Shown here in pieces: positions 16,374 to 25,714 of a DNA stretch of 64,000 nucleotides (positions within the stretch are counted from its first letter, which is position 1; each line of letters starts with the position of its first letter). The notes under the pieces are model-generated. The model worked only from the letters and a program-made list of their open reading frames with translations, was not told the origin of the DNA and made no database searches. The position numbers and the translations under genes are program-made. Source of the DNA: Solibacillus sp. FSL W7-1436 (lineage in GTDB: Bacteria; Bacillota; Bacilli; Bacillales_A; Planococcaceae). The stretch is taken from NCBI RefSeq assembly GCF_038007305.1, contig NZ_JBBOWV010000001.1, positions 1,912,501 through 1,976,500 on the forward strand, given 5' to 3'.

Positions 16374-17642
16374 TTACACAAGCAAAGCAAACAGCGTACT
16401 GTCGTTATTTACTTCTTTATACTCAAAACCGTTCATGCACATACGTTCAATCAATCCGGCATGGTCTTCGCGATGTGCAAGCTCAATGCCGACCAATGCG
16501 GGACCACTTTCCTTGTTGTTTTTCTTCGTATACTCAAATGTTGTAATATCATCATTCGGACCAAGTACTTCCGTTAAGAATTGGCGTAATGCTCCTGAAC
16601 GCTGCGGGAAACTTACGATGAAATAATGCAGCAGCCCTTCATAAATCAGTGAACGCTCTTTAATTTCCTGCATTCGTCCGATATCATTATTTCCTCCCGA
16701 AATAATGATGACAACTGACTTCCCGCGAATTTGCTCTGCATAAAAGTCGAGTGCTGCCACCGACAATGCTCCTGCAGGCTCGGCAATAATCGCATGTTTA
16801 TTATAAAGATCTAAAATCGTCGTACATACTTTGCCTTCAGGAACGGCGATAATATCATCCAAATAGTGACGGCATACTTCATATGTATCATGCCCAACAC
16901 ATTTAACAGCAGCCCCATCAACGAATTTATCGATCGTATCCAGTGAAACCACTGCTCCATTTTGGAAAGCAGATTTCATACTTGCCGCACCTGCAGGCTC
17001 TACACCGATAACTTTACTCGAAGGGGATAAGTTTTTAATGTAGGAAGAAACGCCTGACATTAAGCCGCCACCGCCGATACTGCCAAATACATAATCGATC
17101 GGTTCTTCGATGTCATTCATAATTTCGACTGCCACTGTTCCTTGGCCAGCCATTACATCTGCATCATCGAATGGATGGATGAAAATGCGGTTCTCCTGCT
17201 CACAATAGGCAAGTGCGCTTTCCGCAGAATCGTCAAAAGTATCTCCTGCAAGTACAATCTCCACGAAGCTTCTGCCAAACATACGGACCTGATCGATCTT
17301 TTGTTTCGGTGTTGTTTTCGGCATAAAGATCGTCGCTTTTATTTCCAGCTTTGCACACGCATACGCAACACCCTGTGCATGATTTCCGGCACTTGCACAA
17401 ACGACGCCCGATTCACGGGCCTCAGTTTCGATTTTTTTAATTTTATAATAGGCACCACGTAATTTAAATGAGCGAACATGCTGCAAATCTTCACGCTTAA
17501 AGTAAATTTTTGCCCCATATTTTTCTGATAAATATTCATTTAATTGCAGGGGTGTATGTACAACAACATCTTTTAAAAAATGATGTGCGATTAATACGTT
17601 TTCAACTGCAATCGTAGTTGGCTGAGTAACTCCCATTTTCAT
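16374..17642 (-). CDS. ilvA: Threonine dehydratase (biosynthetic)
   Basis: PLP enzyme of 422 residues deaminating threonine to 2-oxobutyrate, the first step to isoleucine. The PLP lysine is K60 in VRSFKLRGA, the substrate loop is SAGNHAQGVA, and the phosphate loop is GSIGGGGLMSG. The C-terminal part (from about residue 335) is a single ACT-like regulatory domain (HYFIVSFPQRSGALRQFL), so this is the short form like B. subtilis IlvA rather than the two-ACT enterobacterial form. Start has GGAGG four bases upstream. It stands alone, away from other ilv genes. Confidence 0.93.
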   Translation of the reverse strand: MKMGVTQPTTIAVENVLIAHHFLKDVVVHTPLQLNEYLSEKYGAKIYFKREDLQHVRSFKLRGAYYKIKKIETEARESGVVCASAGNHAQGVAYACAKLEIKATIFMPKTTPKQKIDQVRMFGRSFVEIVLAGDTFDDSAESALAYCEQENRIFIHPFDDADVMAGQGTVAVEIMNDIEEPIDYVFGSIGGGGLMSGVSSYIKNLSPSSKVIGVEPAGAASMKSAFQNGAVVSLDTIDKFVDGAAVKCVGHDTYEVCRHYLDDIIAVPEGKVCTTILDLYNKHAIIAEPAGALSVAALDFYAEQIRGKSVVIIISGGNNDIGRMQEIKERSLIYEGLLHYFIVSFPQRSGALRQFLTEVLGPNDDITTFEYTKKNNKESGPALVGIELAHREDHAGLIERMCMNGFEYKEVNNDSTLFALLV

Positions 17643-17746
17643 GTAACCTCCGTCATCTGATTAAAGATTATATTATTCTATCATAAATTTATGTCGTAAT
17701 GGCGTAAAAATTCTGTAAATTATGATAATTCACTAATATGCCATAA

Positions 17747-17760
17747 TGAAAGCGTTTTAA
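17747..17760 (+). promoter_or_regulatory. Candidate CcpA (cre) site
   Basis: TGAAAGCGTTTTAA matches 13 of 14 positions of the cre consensus TGWAARCGNTWNCW. It lies about 240 bases upstream of the SDR gene and about 105 bases before the ilvA start. Which gene it serves is unclear. Confidence 0.4.
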
Positions 17761-17860
17761 TAGAGAAATCAGACATTGATTTAGACAAGAATGCCTTCAA
17801 ACTGAAACCTTACTAAATCTCTTTGAAGTGTATATCGATGAATGAAAGAGGGGAAAGCTT

Positions 17861-17902
17861 ATGTGTGAATCAAGTCGTAAATCGCCTTCAATGTTTATTT
17901 GA
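17861..17902 (+). other. Possible 13-codon leader ORF before the SDR gene
   Basis: A strong ribosome site (AGAGGGGAAAG) precedes ATG at 17861, which opens a 13-codon frame ending TGA at 17900-17902. There is no recognisable run of one codon, so attenuation is only a possibility. Confidence 0.2.
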
Positions 17903-18001
17903 AAAACAAAGGGGAAAAATAAATTATTGCGGCAAGGCAATTTTGCGTATAGAGAAAACTTATTGGCAACATCCAAAAACTTATTTTCAGGAGGTAACAC
18001 G

Positions 18002-18751
18002 ATGAGTAAAACAGCGATTATTACAGGTGGAGGCAGCGGATTAGGGCAGGCGACAGCACTCCGTATGGCACAGGAAGGCATTAACATTGCAATAGTGGAT
18101 GTCAATGATAAAGGCGGAAACGAAACAGTTGAACGGGTAAAAGCACATGACGTAGATGCTATTTTCATTAAAGCGGATGTATCAAAAGCTGAAGAAGTAA
18201 AAAACTATGTCGATCAAACAGTGAAGCATTTTGGTTCGATTGATTACTTCTTTAACAATGCGGGGATATCCGGCAGCGGGAAGTTCTATTTAGATACTAC
18301 AATAGAGGAAATTGAACAGATTATCGGCATCAACTTGCTTGGGGCACTTTATGGCGTACGTTATGTAGCGGAAGTAATGCTGAAAAACGGCGGCGGTTCC
18401 ATTGTAAACACTGCATCAAGTGCCGGTGTAATTGGACAGGACTCCGTTGTTACCTATTCGGCAACGAAACATGGAATTGTCGGGTTAACGAGAAGTATGG
18501 TAGCGGAATATGCGAAAGACGGGCTGCGCGTGAATGCAATCGCACCAGGACCTACCGAAACACCGATGGTAAAAGCCTTTTATGAAGCAAATCCTCAAAT
18601 GAAGGAAAATGCTACAGGCGGAATCCCGCAAAAACGTTTAGGTACACCAGAGGAAGTAGCAGAACTTGTAACCTTCCTGCTAACTTCAAAAGCAGAGTAT
18701 ATTAACGGGGAAGTCATCCGTATCGACGGCGGCTTCACGAGCACGAAATAA
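18002..18751 (+). CDS. Short-chain dehydrogenase/reductase (SDR)
   Basis: Classical SDR of 249 residues. The cofactor motif is TGGGSGLGQA (about residues 8-17), the structural NNAG motif is present, and the catalytic set is Ser in TASSAG and YSATKHG (Tyr and Lys). The acidic residue after beta-2 (IVDVNDK) favours NAD over NADP. The substrate cannot be named; relatives include 3-oxoacyl reductases and sugar or steroid dehydrogenases. Start at 18002 follows CAGGAGGTAACACG; an in-frame TTG at 17927 would add 25 residues and has only a poorly spaced AAAGGGG. The upstream gap of about 240 bases holds the candidate cre site and the small leader ORF. Confidence 0.85.
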   Translation: MSKTAIITGGGSGLGQATALRMAQEGINIAIVDVNDKGGNETVERVKAHDVDAIFIKADVSKAEEVKNYVDQTVKHFGSIDYFFNNAGISGSGKFYLDTTIEEIEQIIGINLLGALYGVRYVAEVMLKNGGGSIVNTASSAGVIGQDSVVTYSATKHGIVGLTRSMVAEYAKDGLRVNAIAPGPTETPMVKAFYEANPQMKENATGGIPQKRLGTPEEVAELVTFLLTSKAEYINGEVIRIDGGFTSTK

Positions 18752-18758
18752 AAATAAC

Positions 18759-18810
18759 AAGGGCTGCCGGAAAGTCAGTAGTAAATCTGACTTTCCGGCA
18801 GCCCTTTATT
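18759..18810. terminator. Strong bidirectional terminator
   Basis: Perfect 20-base arms, AAGGGCTGCCGGAAAGTCAG and its complement, with T-rich or A-rich flanks. It separates the convergent SDR and YjiH-like genes. Confidence 0.9.
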
Positions 18811-18816
18811 GTTTAA

Positions 18817-20169
18817 TTAAAATAAAAGATGTGCGATTGCTGCGATAATTGGAATCGAAATGATTGTACGGATTAAGAAGATTATGAACAGATCCCAAAG
18901 CTTTAATGGAAGCTTCGTACCTAAAATCAGTCCGCCGACTTCCGACATGTAGATTAACTGTGTAACCGATACTGTCGCGATGAAGAAGCGTGTCATTTCA
19001 GATTCAATGCCTGCCCCTAAAACGGAAGGTAACAGCATGTCCGCAAAACCGACAATCATCGTTTGTGCAGCTTCACCGGCTTCAGGAATTTGCAGAAGCG
19101 CTAAAATCGGCTCAAATGGCATTCCTAATATACGGAAGAAGCTAGTAAACTCGGCTAACACTAAGGCAATTGTTGCGAATGCCATAATAATCGGTGTAAC
19201 CGCAAACCACATTTCCAGTACATTAATAAAACCGTTTTTGATCATTTTACCTAAGTTACGGTTGGAATCGGCTTTATTTAATGCATTGTGTAAACCGAAA
19301 GTTACTACATTGAAACCATCTTGTACATCTTCACGGTTTTCAGGGGCTTCACTGCCATCAATTAAAGTATCCGCTTTTTGTTTTAACGGGTAAATACGAG
19401 GCATAATGAATGCTAAAATTAATCCGCAAATAATGACAGAAGCATAAAACTCGATAAAGTAATCACCAATGCCGATTGTTTCTACTACAACTAAACAGAA
19501 TGTAATCGACACGACCGAGAACGTTGTCGCAATTGTTGCGGCTTCGCGGCCTGTATAATTTTTCTCTTCGTATTGCTTGCTTGTAAGCAATACGCCGATT
19601 GTGCCATCGCCAACCCAAGAAGCGAGACAGTCAATGGCAGAGCGACCTGGAATTTTGAATAGGGGACGCATAATTTTCACCATCATCGAACCGAAAAATT
19701 CGAGTAAACCGAAATCTGTTAATAAAGGCAATAATAAACCTGCAAATAAAAACAGGACAAACATGAAAGTTACAAGACCGGCTGCCGGATCAAGTAGTAC
19801 GCCTGTTGTAACGTCGCTTGTTAAACTCTCAGGTCCGAACTGGAAAACATACATACTTGCAAATACAACTGCAAATACACGCATTGCTGTCCAGAACCAA
19901 TGTACTCTGAATAAAGAATCGACTAGTGTACGTTTCTCTTTTTTGGGAATGAAGTGCATCACAATAGATCCCACTGCACCAATAATAAAGACAATAAGTG
20001 CGAACCAATGAATGAACGGTTCTACTCTACCTGCCAAAAAGTTCGCTAGGATTGCAATCGGTACTTTTATGCCGTCTTCTGTATTAATCGGTGTAATAAA
20101 TAGAAAGACACCAAGAGCAGAAAGGGCAATAAAAAGAAACCAAGTATAGAAAGAAAATTTTGTTTTCAT
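18817..20169 (-). CDS. YjiH-like membrane protein, nucleoside-recognition (Gate) domain
   Basis: A 450-residue polytopic protein with about ten to eleven hydrophobic helices. The segments SAIDCLASWVGDGTIGVLLTSKQYEE and GFADMLLPSVLGAGIESEMTRFF mark the Gate (nucleoside recognition) domain, as in YjiH and spore-maturation type membrane proteins. Substrate and role are unknown; the domain is also found in nucleoside transporters. The start has an AGAGGTTATC ribosome site nearby. The 280-base region upstream carries only the bshB2 terminator and no recognised regulator site. Confidence 0.8.
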   Translation of the reverse strand: MKTKFSFYTWFLFIALSALGVFLFITPINTEDGIKVPIAILANFLAGRVEPFIHWFALIVFIIGAVGSIVMHFIPKKEKRTLVDSLFRVHWFWTAMRVFAVVFASMYVFQFGPESLTSDVTTGVLLDPAAGLVTFMFVLFLFAGLLLPLLTDFGLLEFFGSMMVKIMRPLFKIPGRSAIDCLASWVGDGTIGVLLTSKQYEEKNYTGREAATIATTFSVVSITFCLVVVETIGIGDYFIEFYASVIICGLILAFIMPRIYPLKQKADTLIDGSEAPENREDVQDGFNVVTFGLHNALNKADSNRNLGKMIKNGFINVLEMWFAVTPIIMAFATIALVLAEFTSFFRILGMPFEPILALLQIPEAGEAAQTMIVGFADMLLPSVLGAGIESEMTRFFIATVSVTQLIYMSEVGGLILGTKLPLKLWDLFIIFLIRTIISIPIIAAIAHLLF

Positions 20170-20389
20170 TTATGATAACCTCTTTGATTGTTAGTTTGAA
20201 TATTTATACACTATAAAACGTGATTATTCATTTGTCTACTGTTTTACATAAAGATTAATATTTCTGAAAACTATACTGATTAAAAAATGAATATAATTAG
20301 GTGGGCGAAAGGTTTAGATGTAATAAACATCATATTTTTGAAGAAATAAGCTAAAATTGAACCGAATAAAAATGCAAAAGATGAATAAG

Positions 20390-20431
20390 AGAAAAAAAGA
20401 CGTCTGCAAATCAAAAAATATGCAAACGTCC
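20390..20431 (-). terminator. Terminator of the yojF-bshB2 operon
   Basis: Minus-strand GACGTTTGCA pairs with TGCAGACGTC and is followed by TTTTTTT. Confidence 0.8.
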
Positions 20432-20450
20432 TTGAAATTATAAATATGCA

Positions 20451-21128
20451 TTAATCATTAAATGTGACAGTATAAAACTGTTCGTGATTTAACCAGTTAT
20501 CCAGTGACACATCACCAGTATCTACCCGTTTTTCTGCGTCTTGAATCATCCAGGCAGTTTGAGAAGCATGGGCTTTTAAAGCTTTTAATTTGTCTGCTTT
20601 GACAGACTGGATGTCGATTGTAACATCCGGCTCGCCGTTTTTTTCGACCGTATCATTCGCAAACGCACAAGCTAAAATACGTGGGCGGTACTTTTTATCG
20701 ATACGACGTACGGCTTCCAGCACAGCGCGTCCAGTTGCTTCATGATCGGGGTGGACAGCAAAGCCAGGTAAAAATGTAAAGATTAGTGATGGATTCAGCT
20801 CGACAATTAAATCATTAACGAGCTTGACCATTTTCTCATCATCTTCAAATTCAACTGTTTTGTCACGTAAACCCATCATACGCAAATCACCGATACCCAT
20901 TGCTTCACATGCTTCCATCAGCTCTTTTCGGCGGATTTCCGGCAATGATTCACGCGTTGCAAATGGCGGATTTCCTAAGTTTCGTCCCATCTCGCCCAAA
21001 GTTAAACAGGCATATGTAACTGGAACTCCCATGTTGTGGAATAAACGTAAAGTACCTGCAACTGAAAAGGCTTCATCATCCGGGTGCGGATAAACGACTA
21101 AAACGTGACGTTCTTCTTGTAATGTCAT
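20451..21128 (-). CDS. bshB2: Bacillithiol biosynthesis deacetylase BshB2
   Basis: LmbE-like zinc hydrolase of 225 residues. It removes the acetyl group from GlcNAc-malate (and can act as an S-conjugate amidase) in bacillithiol synthesis. Zinc motif YPHPDDEAF (about residues 12-20) and the second motif AVHPDHEATGRAV are intact. Start at 21128 follows AAGGAGGTTGCTTAT; a longer frame to 21152 begins before this ribosome site. It lies 13 bases after yojF, the same pair as B. subtilis yojF-yojG. Confidence 0.93.
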   Translation of the reverse strand: MTLQEERHVLVVYPHPDDEAFSVAGTLRLFHNMGVPVTYACLTLGEMGRNLGNPPFATRESLPEIRRKELMEACEAMGIGDLRMMGLRDKTVEFEDDEKMVKLVNDLIVELNPSLIFTFLPGFAVHPDHEATGRAVLEAVRRIDKKYRPRILACAFANDTVEKNGEPDVTIDIQSVKADKLKALKAHASQTAWMIQDAEKRVDTGDVSLDNWLNHEQFYTVTFND

Positions 21129-21141
21129 ATAAGCAACCTCC

Positions 21142-21492
21142 TTAATAAGCAAATGGCGTTTCGCTGATTTCTAATGCAACCGCCAGCTTTCCAGTATTAT
21201 CTAATCCGGCCATTAGTAATCGACCTTGATCGTCCAGTTCAAAATGTGTAATTCCTTGCGCGTAAACCCAGCCATGCGGCATTTTAAGGCCGACACGGTG
21301 CGGTGCGTCTCCTACAACTTTTCCTAATTCATAGCGTATTTGTACATTGCGGATAAATGCGCCTGCATTGAAAAAGCTTTCATTGTAATGTGTTGCATAA
21401 GAGCCGTTTGTAGTTTCAAGATGGATAAAAACGTCTTTGTTCGCAAAAGAATTAATTAACTCTTGGAGCTCGTTAGTATTTACTTCCTTCAT
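21142..21492 (-). CDS. yojF: YojF family protein
   Basis: A 116-residue DUF1806 (YojF) protein, with GSYATHYNESFFNAGAFIRN and GLKMPHGWVYAQGITHFELD typical of the family. The family is found in operon with bshB2, and its biochemical role is not established. AAAGGAG is eight or more bases upstream of either a GTG (21495) or the chosen ATG (21492). A clear terminator upstream (21558-21593) separates it from pdxK, so a promoter must lie between 21493 and 21560. Confidence 0.88.
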   Translation of the reverse strand: MKEVNTNELQELINSFANKDVFIHLETTNGSYATHYNESFFNAGAFIRNVQIRYELGKVVGDAPHRVGLKMPHGWVYAQGITHFELDDQGRLLMAGLDNTGKLAVALEISETPFAY

Positions 21493-21557
21493 CACTCTTA
21501 TTAACTCCTTTCGAATCTTTCTATTATTAGTATAGTCAAATATATTCGACGGGGAAA

Positions 21558-21593
21558 CGAAAAAGTCACACAAGAATCGAGTTCTTGTGTGAC
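21558..21593 (-). terminator. Terminator between pdxK and yojF
   Basis: GTCACACAAGAAC pairs with TTCTTGTGTGAC around a four-base loop, followed on the minus strand by TTTTTCG. Confidence 0.85.
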
Positions 21594-21710
21594 GCCAAAT
21601 CAATTACACCTTAGCGTAATTGCGTCCGGATTCGGTTTTGCACTGACGCAAAGACCTCATTACCGAATGTGTGACATCCGCCGGAGGCAAACTTCTACTT
21701 GTAGAAGTTT
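21594..21710. other. Structured intergenic block downstream of pdxK
   Basis: Three nested or adjacent pairings are visible: AAACTTCTAC with GTAGAAGTTT at the pdxK stop; TTGCGTC with GACGCAA; and AATTAC with GTAATT. The block is GC-richer than its surroundings, has no ORF, and lies between the pdxK stop and the terminator. It may be a mobile-type repeat or part of a complex 3' structure. Confidence 0.45.
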
Positions 21711-22559
21711 TTATGCATGTAGATAGTTTGGAATTGTTGTAACAGTAACTTCAGGTGCACCGAAGCGTGGTTTTGCCCCGTGCATTACTGGTCCAACATG
21801 TTCATTTAAAGCCCATCCATGTTTAATCGCCGCTGAAACGAATTCTTTCGCTTCAATAACCGATTCCTCAACAGAAAGACCATTTGCTAAGTTTGCACAA
21901 ATACTCGCTGCAAAAGTACAGCCTGCCCCATGATTATAAGTAGAAGAAACTTTTTCTGTTTCTAATAATTTAAATTCTACTCCATTATAGAACAAATCAA
22001 CTGCTTTATCATGTACTAAGGCTTTTCCACCTTTAATTACAACATTTTTTGCGCCAAGTTCATGGATTTTCACAGCGGCAGCTTGCATTTGCTCGATTGT
22101 TTTCGGCGTTGTTGTGCCTGCCAGCTGTCCTGCTTCGAAAAGGTTAGGTGTTACAACTGTCGCATAGGGTAATAAATATTTAATCATTGCAGTTGTGTTG
22201 CCAGGGTTCAATACTTCATCTTCGCCTTTGCAGACCATAACTGGATCGATGACAATTTTATCTGTACCTGAAGCCTGAATCGCTTTTGAAGCCATTTGAA
22301 TAATTTCTTCAGTTGAAAGCATGCCTGTCTTAATGGCATCAACACCAGTTGAAAGGGCAGTATCGATTTGCTTTTGCAATAATTCTGTCGGCAGTGGTGT
22401 CACTGAGTGGCTCCAAGTTTTCGGATCCATTGTCACAACAACTGTCAGTGCGACCATTCCGTATGTGCCATGTTCCTGGAAAGCTTTTAAATCGGCTTGC
22501 ATGCCCGCGCCTGCAGAAGTATCAGAACCGGCAATTGTTAAAGTTTTTTTAAGTGTCAT
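21711..22559 (-). CDS. pdxK: Pyridoxine/pyridoxal kinase (PdxK, ThiD-like)
   Basis: Ribokinase-family kinase of 282 residues. The N-terminal motif is TIAGSDTSAGAGMQADLK, the DPVMVCKG block and TPNLFEA follow, and the active-site NHGAGCTFAA carries the anion-hole glycine and cysteine. The MDPKTWSHSV segment matches B. subtilis PdxK better than the HMP kinase ThiD, so B6 vitamer salvage is preferred over thiamine synthesis. Start follows AAGGAGATATGCTAT. Single gene. Confidence 0.85.
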   Translation of the reverse strand: MTLKKTLTIAGSDTSAGAGMQADLKAFQEHGTYGMVALTVVVTMDPKTWSHSVTPLPTELLQKQIDTALSTGVDAIKTGMLSTEEIIQMASKAIQASGTDKIVIDPVMVCKGEDEVLNPGNTTAMIKYLLPYATVVTPNLFEAGQLAGTTTPKTIEQMQAAAVKIHELGAKNVVIKGGKALVHDKAVDLFYNGVEFKLLETEKVSSTYNHGAGCTFAASICANLANGLSVEESVIEAKEFVSAAIKHGWALNEHVGPVMHGAKPRFGAPEVTVTTIPNYLHA

Positions 22560-22720
22560 ATAGCATATCTCCTTAAAGTGAATATTCGAATTATAATTAG
22601 GTTAAGTATAACGTCTAGCTGACTATATAAAAATAGTCAGAAAACGAAAAATCTATAATGCCAGAGCATCGCTTGAACTTCAGCAGCAAATTCAATAGTG
22701 TTTAAAATGAGGTGGAAATT

Positions 22721-23404
22721 ATGATGGAACAGTTAACGAATAGTTGGAAAGATTTATTGGCCCGTGAAGCGGAGGAGCCGTATTATAAACTTCTTGAGAC
22801 ATTTTTAGTAAGACAATACAACGAAGCAACAGTGTATCCGGAGAAGGAGAATATTTTCAATGCCCTCCAGCTAACGGATTACAATGATGTAAAAGTAGTC
22901 ATATTGGGGCAAGATCCATATCATGGTCCGAATCAGGCACATGGATTAAGTTTTTCGGTTGAAAAAGGGCAAAAATTGCCGCCGAGTCTAAAAAATATGA
23001 TGAAGGAACTGCAGCAGGACATTGGCTGTGAAATCCCGGAACATGGGGATTTAACGTCGTGGGCAAAGCAGGGCGTATTATTACTGAACACTGTTTTAAC
23101 TGTACAGGCAGGCAAAGCCAATTCCCATAAAGGGCAAGGTTGGGAACAGTTGACGAATGCTATTATTGAACATCTCGCAAAACGTGATCAGCCAATTGTA
23201 TTTTTATTATGGGGAAAACCGGCGCAAAGTAAACGGATGTTAATAGAACGAATTTCAGATAAACATATTATTTTGCAATCGCCACATCCGAGTCCGTTAA
23301 GCGCACACCGCGGCTTTTTCGGAAGCAGACCCTATTCAAAAGCAAACGAAGCACTCCTGTCGTTAGGTCAACAGCCGATTGACTGGTGCTTAACGAAGAA
23401 ATAG
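22721..23404 (+). CDS. ung: Uracil-DNA glycosylase
   Basis: Family 1 UDG of 227 residues that excises uracil from DNA. The catalytic water-activating Asp is in GQDPYHGPNQAHGLSFSV; the leucine-loop motif HPSPLSAHRGF carries the catalytic His. Start at ATG 22721 or 22724, after ATGAGGTGG. It heads the conserved group ung, small Cys protein, ywdI, ywdK. Confidence 0.97.
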   Translation: MMEQLTNSWKDLLAREAEEPYYKLLETFLVRQYNEATVYPEKENIFNALQLTDYNDVKVVILGQDPYHGPNQAHGLSFSVEKGQKLPPSLKNMMKELQQDIGCEIPEHGDLTSWAKQGVLLLNTVLTVQAGKANSHKGQGWEQLTNAIIEHLAKRDQPIVFLLWGKPAQSKRMLIERISDKHIILQSPHPSPLSAHRGFFGSRPYSKANEALLSLGQQPIDWCLTKK

Positions 23405-23470
23405 GGGAAACAAGCTAAACTTTTGCCTGAAAGCATGGTAAAGTATTTATAGAAAGAGAGGGAACGGCAA

Positions 23471-23653
23471 ATGAAAGTAGATTGCTTTAAATGCCAGCAT
23501 TTTCGTGTGACATGGGATCAGTTTAATCCGCGCGGTTGCACAGCATACGGCTTTAAAACAAAACAGCTGCCATCTCTCGTTGTAAAACAGTCTTCGGGAA
23601 TGGACTGCTTGAAGTTTGTACCAAAAAATAGAGAAGGTGGGCAAAAGCGATGA
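23471..23653 (+). CDS. Small cysteine-containing protein, possible zinc ribbon
   Basis: A 60-residue protein, not recognised by name. Four cysteines occur as CFKC (5 and 8), GC (about 23) and DC (about 46), and the spacing could bind a metal ion. The ribosome site AGAGAGGGAACGGCAA precedes the ATG, and the stop overlaps the ywdI ATG by four bases, both strong signs of a real gene. Position between ung and ywdI suggests a role tied to that operon, otherwise unknown. Confidence 0.75.
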   Translation: MKVDCFKCQHFRVTWDQFNPRGCTAYGFKTKQLPSLVVKQSSGMDCLKFVPKNREGGQKR

Positions 23654-23922
23654 TTACGTATGAATCGATTGTTAAGCAAATTGGAATATTGACAACAGAA
23701 GCAGCACAGGCAGCAACAGAACAACAAGCCCGTGAAAAACTTGCGGCAATTCGTGCACTATGTGATGTCGTTTTAGACGAAAAAATCAGTTCGCCAAAAC
23801 CTGCTTCCATAAATAGCATGAGTGCAACAATCTCGTCACCCGTGTACACGCAGCCGGTCGCAGTTCCAGCACAAAAGCTTGAAGAAGACGATGCAAACGG
23901 TGACTCGTTATTTGATTTTTAA
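23650..23922 (+). CDS. ywdI: YwdI family protein (DUF5327)
   Basis: A 90-residue protein with an N-terminal helical segment (YESIVKQIGILTTEAAQAATEQQAREKL shape, about residues 3-30) and a short acidic C-terminus ending DSLFDF. Family and position match B. subtilis ywdI next to ung; function is unknown. Translation is coupled to the upstream small gene by an ATGA overlap. Confidence 0.8.
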   Translation: MITYESIVKQIGILTTEAAQAATEQQAREKLAAIRALCDVVLDEKISSPKPASINSMSATISSPVYTQPVAVPAQKLEEDDANGDSLFDF

Positions 23923-24002
23923 CAGAGAGATATGCCCGTCGGAATGGAATCCTCCTATTATCGGGATGAAATCTGTATTAGAAAAAGAAAGAGGTAAAAG
24001 AA

Positions 24003-24383
24003 ATGAAAGGTTCAATTATATCCGGTGCGATCCACGGATTTTTGGCAGTTGCATTAGGCGCCTTTGCAGCACATGCACTGGAAGATTTGCTCGATGATTA
24101 CAGTGCCGGCATTTGGGATACAGCTATCCAGTATCAAATGTTTCATGCAACAGCCCTTATTTTGGTCGGTATTTTAATGTCGAAAGCTATTTTCGGTGAA
24201 GTGAAGCAGTTGAAGATTGCTATGTTCTGCTTTAATGCAGGTATCATAATCTTCGCGGGGAGCTTAATGGTATTAGCGTTAACAGGAATCGGCATACTAG
24301 GGGCTATTACTCCTATTGGCGGGGTATTCTTCTTAGTGGGCTGGATTATGATTATAACAGCAGTAGTAAAAAAGACTCAGTGA
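24003..24383 (+). CDS. ywdK: YwdK/YgdD family membrane protein (DUF423)
   Basis: A 126-residue membrane protein with four predicted helices. The DUF423 signature is evident: an N-terminal GAIHGFLAVALGAFAAHAL, then QYQMFHATALILVG, then the C-terminal TPIGGVFFLVGW. Function is not known. Start follows AGAAAGAGGTAAAAGAA. It closes the ung group and is followed by a terminator. Confidence 0.9.
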   Translation: MKGSIISGAIHGFLAVALGAFAAHALEDLLDDYSAGIWDTAIQYQMFHATALILVGILMSKAIFGEVKQLKIAMFCFNAGIIIFAGSLMVLALTGIGILGAITPIGGVFFLVGWIMIITAVVKKTQ

Positions 24384-24390
24384 ATTTCGT

Positions 24391-24428
24391 AGCATATACT
24401 TCTTGAAATGGAAGTATATGCTTTTTTT
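24391..24428 (+). terminator. Terminator after ywdK
   Basis: GCATATACTTC pairs with GAAGTATATGC, followed by seven T residues. Confidence 0.92.
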
Positions 24429-24517
24429 ATTATTTTATTAGGAAAGTCAAAACTTTTATCTAAATTATTTGAATTTATTGTATAGTTATAAAGTAAGAGA
24501 GTAAAGGGGTAAGGAAA

Positions 24518-25714
24518 ATGAACCAATTATTATTGAAGTTAGAAGAAAATTTTGAAGAGATGGTAATTATTCGACGCTATTTACATGAGCATCCGGAACT
24601 ATCTCATCATGAAGTACATACACCGGCATATATTGCCAATTTCCACCGTGAACTAGGTTTGGAAGTGCGAGAATATGTTGGAGGGCGTGGTGTCGTAGCC
24701 ACATTAAAAGGGGCAAAACAAGGAAAGACTGTAGCTTTACGTGCGGATTTTGACGCTTTGGCAATTCAGGAACTGAATGATTTTCCCTATAAATCGAAAA
24801 ATGATGGAGTAATGCATGCTTGCGGTCATGATGGTCATACGGCAACATTACTCGTTTTGGCGAAAGTTTTGGCAGAAATGCGGGAACATCTATCCGGCAA
24901 TATTGTATTTATCCATCAGCATGCAGAAGAGCTTGCTCCTGGAGGGGCAAAGGCAATGATTGAAGACGGCTGTTTGGATGGTGTGGACGCAATTTTTGGA
25001 ACTCATTTATGGGCACCGACTCCTTTAGGAGAAGTGCTTGTGCGAGAAGGCGCCATTATGGCAGCAGCAGACCGTTTTGAAATTGTCATCCAAGGTAAGG
25101 GCGGACATGGTGCAGAACCTCAGCATTCGGTTGATGCAATCGTAGTTGGTGCACATTTTGTCACACAATTACAGACAATTGTTTCACGCCGTGTTGCACC
25201 ACTTGAATCAGGTGTGGTGACGGTCGGACAATTTGAAGCGGTCAATCCGTTCAATGTCATCGCGGATACAGTGAAAATTCAAGGGACTGTACGTGCCTTT
25301 GATGAACAGGTGCGAAAACAGATGAAAGAGGAAATCGAATTATTATTGAAAGCGACATGTTTAGGCATGCATGCTGACTACAGTTTTGAGTATTTCGATG
25401 GATATCCGCCTGTCATCAATCATGCAACCGAAACACAATTTATTTCACAAATAGCAACTGAAACACCAGGTGTTGAAAAGGTCACGGTTTGTCCTCCGTT
25501 TATGATCGGGGAGGATTACGGCTACTATATGCAGCATGTTCCAGGGACTTTCTTCTTTACGGGAGCAAAGAATCCGGAGTGGGAAACGGTATATCCGCAT
25601 CATCATGCCCGGTTTGATTTTGATGAACGGGCAATGCTTATCGCTGCAAAAGTTCTTGGACAGGCAACATTAGAATTTTTATTAAATGAACAACGAGAAG
25701 AGGAATCATCATGA
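24518..25714 (+). CDS. M20D amidohydrolase (N-acyl amino acid or hippurate hydrolase type)
   Basis: Zinc peptidase-fold amidohydrolase of 398 residues. Metal-ligand motifs are [11 protein letters not shown] (near residue 100) and [11 protein letters not shown] (near 130), with a further His in EDYGYYMQH and [10 protein letters not shown] near the C-terminus. The dimerisation lid lies between about 185 and 295 ([14 protein letters not shown]). The natural substrate could be an N-acyl amino acid, an IAA-type conjugate or a peptide; sequence does not decide. Start follows AAGGGGTAAGG. Its stop overlaps the chemoreceptor start (ATGA). Confidence 0.88.
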   Translation: MNQLLLKLEENFEEMVIIRRYLHEHPELSHHEVHTPAYIANFHRELGLEVREYVGGRGVVATLKGAKQGKTVALRADFDALAIQELNDFPYKSKNDGVMHACGHDGHTATLLVLAKVLAEMREHLSGNIVFIHQHAEELAPGGAKAMIEDGCLDGVDAIFGTHLWAPTPLGEVLVREGAIMAAADRFEIVIQGKGGHGAEPQHSVDAIVVGAHFVTQLQTIVSRRVAPLESGVVTVGQFEAVNPFNVIADTVKIQGTVRAFDEQVRKQMKEEIELLLKATCLGMHADYSFEYFDGYPPVINHATETQFISQIATETPGVEKVTVCPPFMIGEDYGYYMQHVPGTFFFTGAKNPEWETVYPHHHARFDFDERAMLIAAKVLGQATLEFLLNEQREEESS

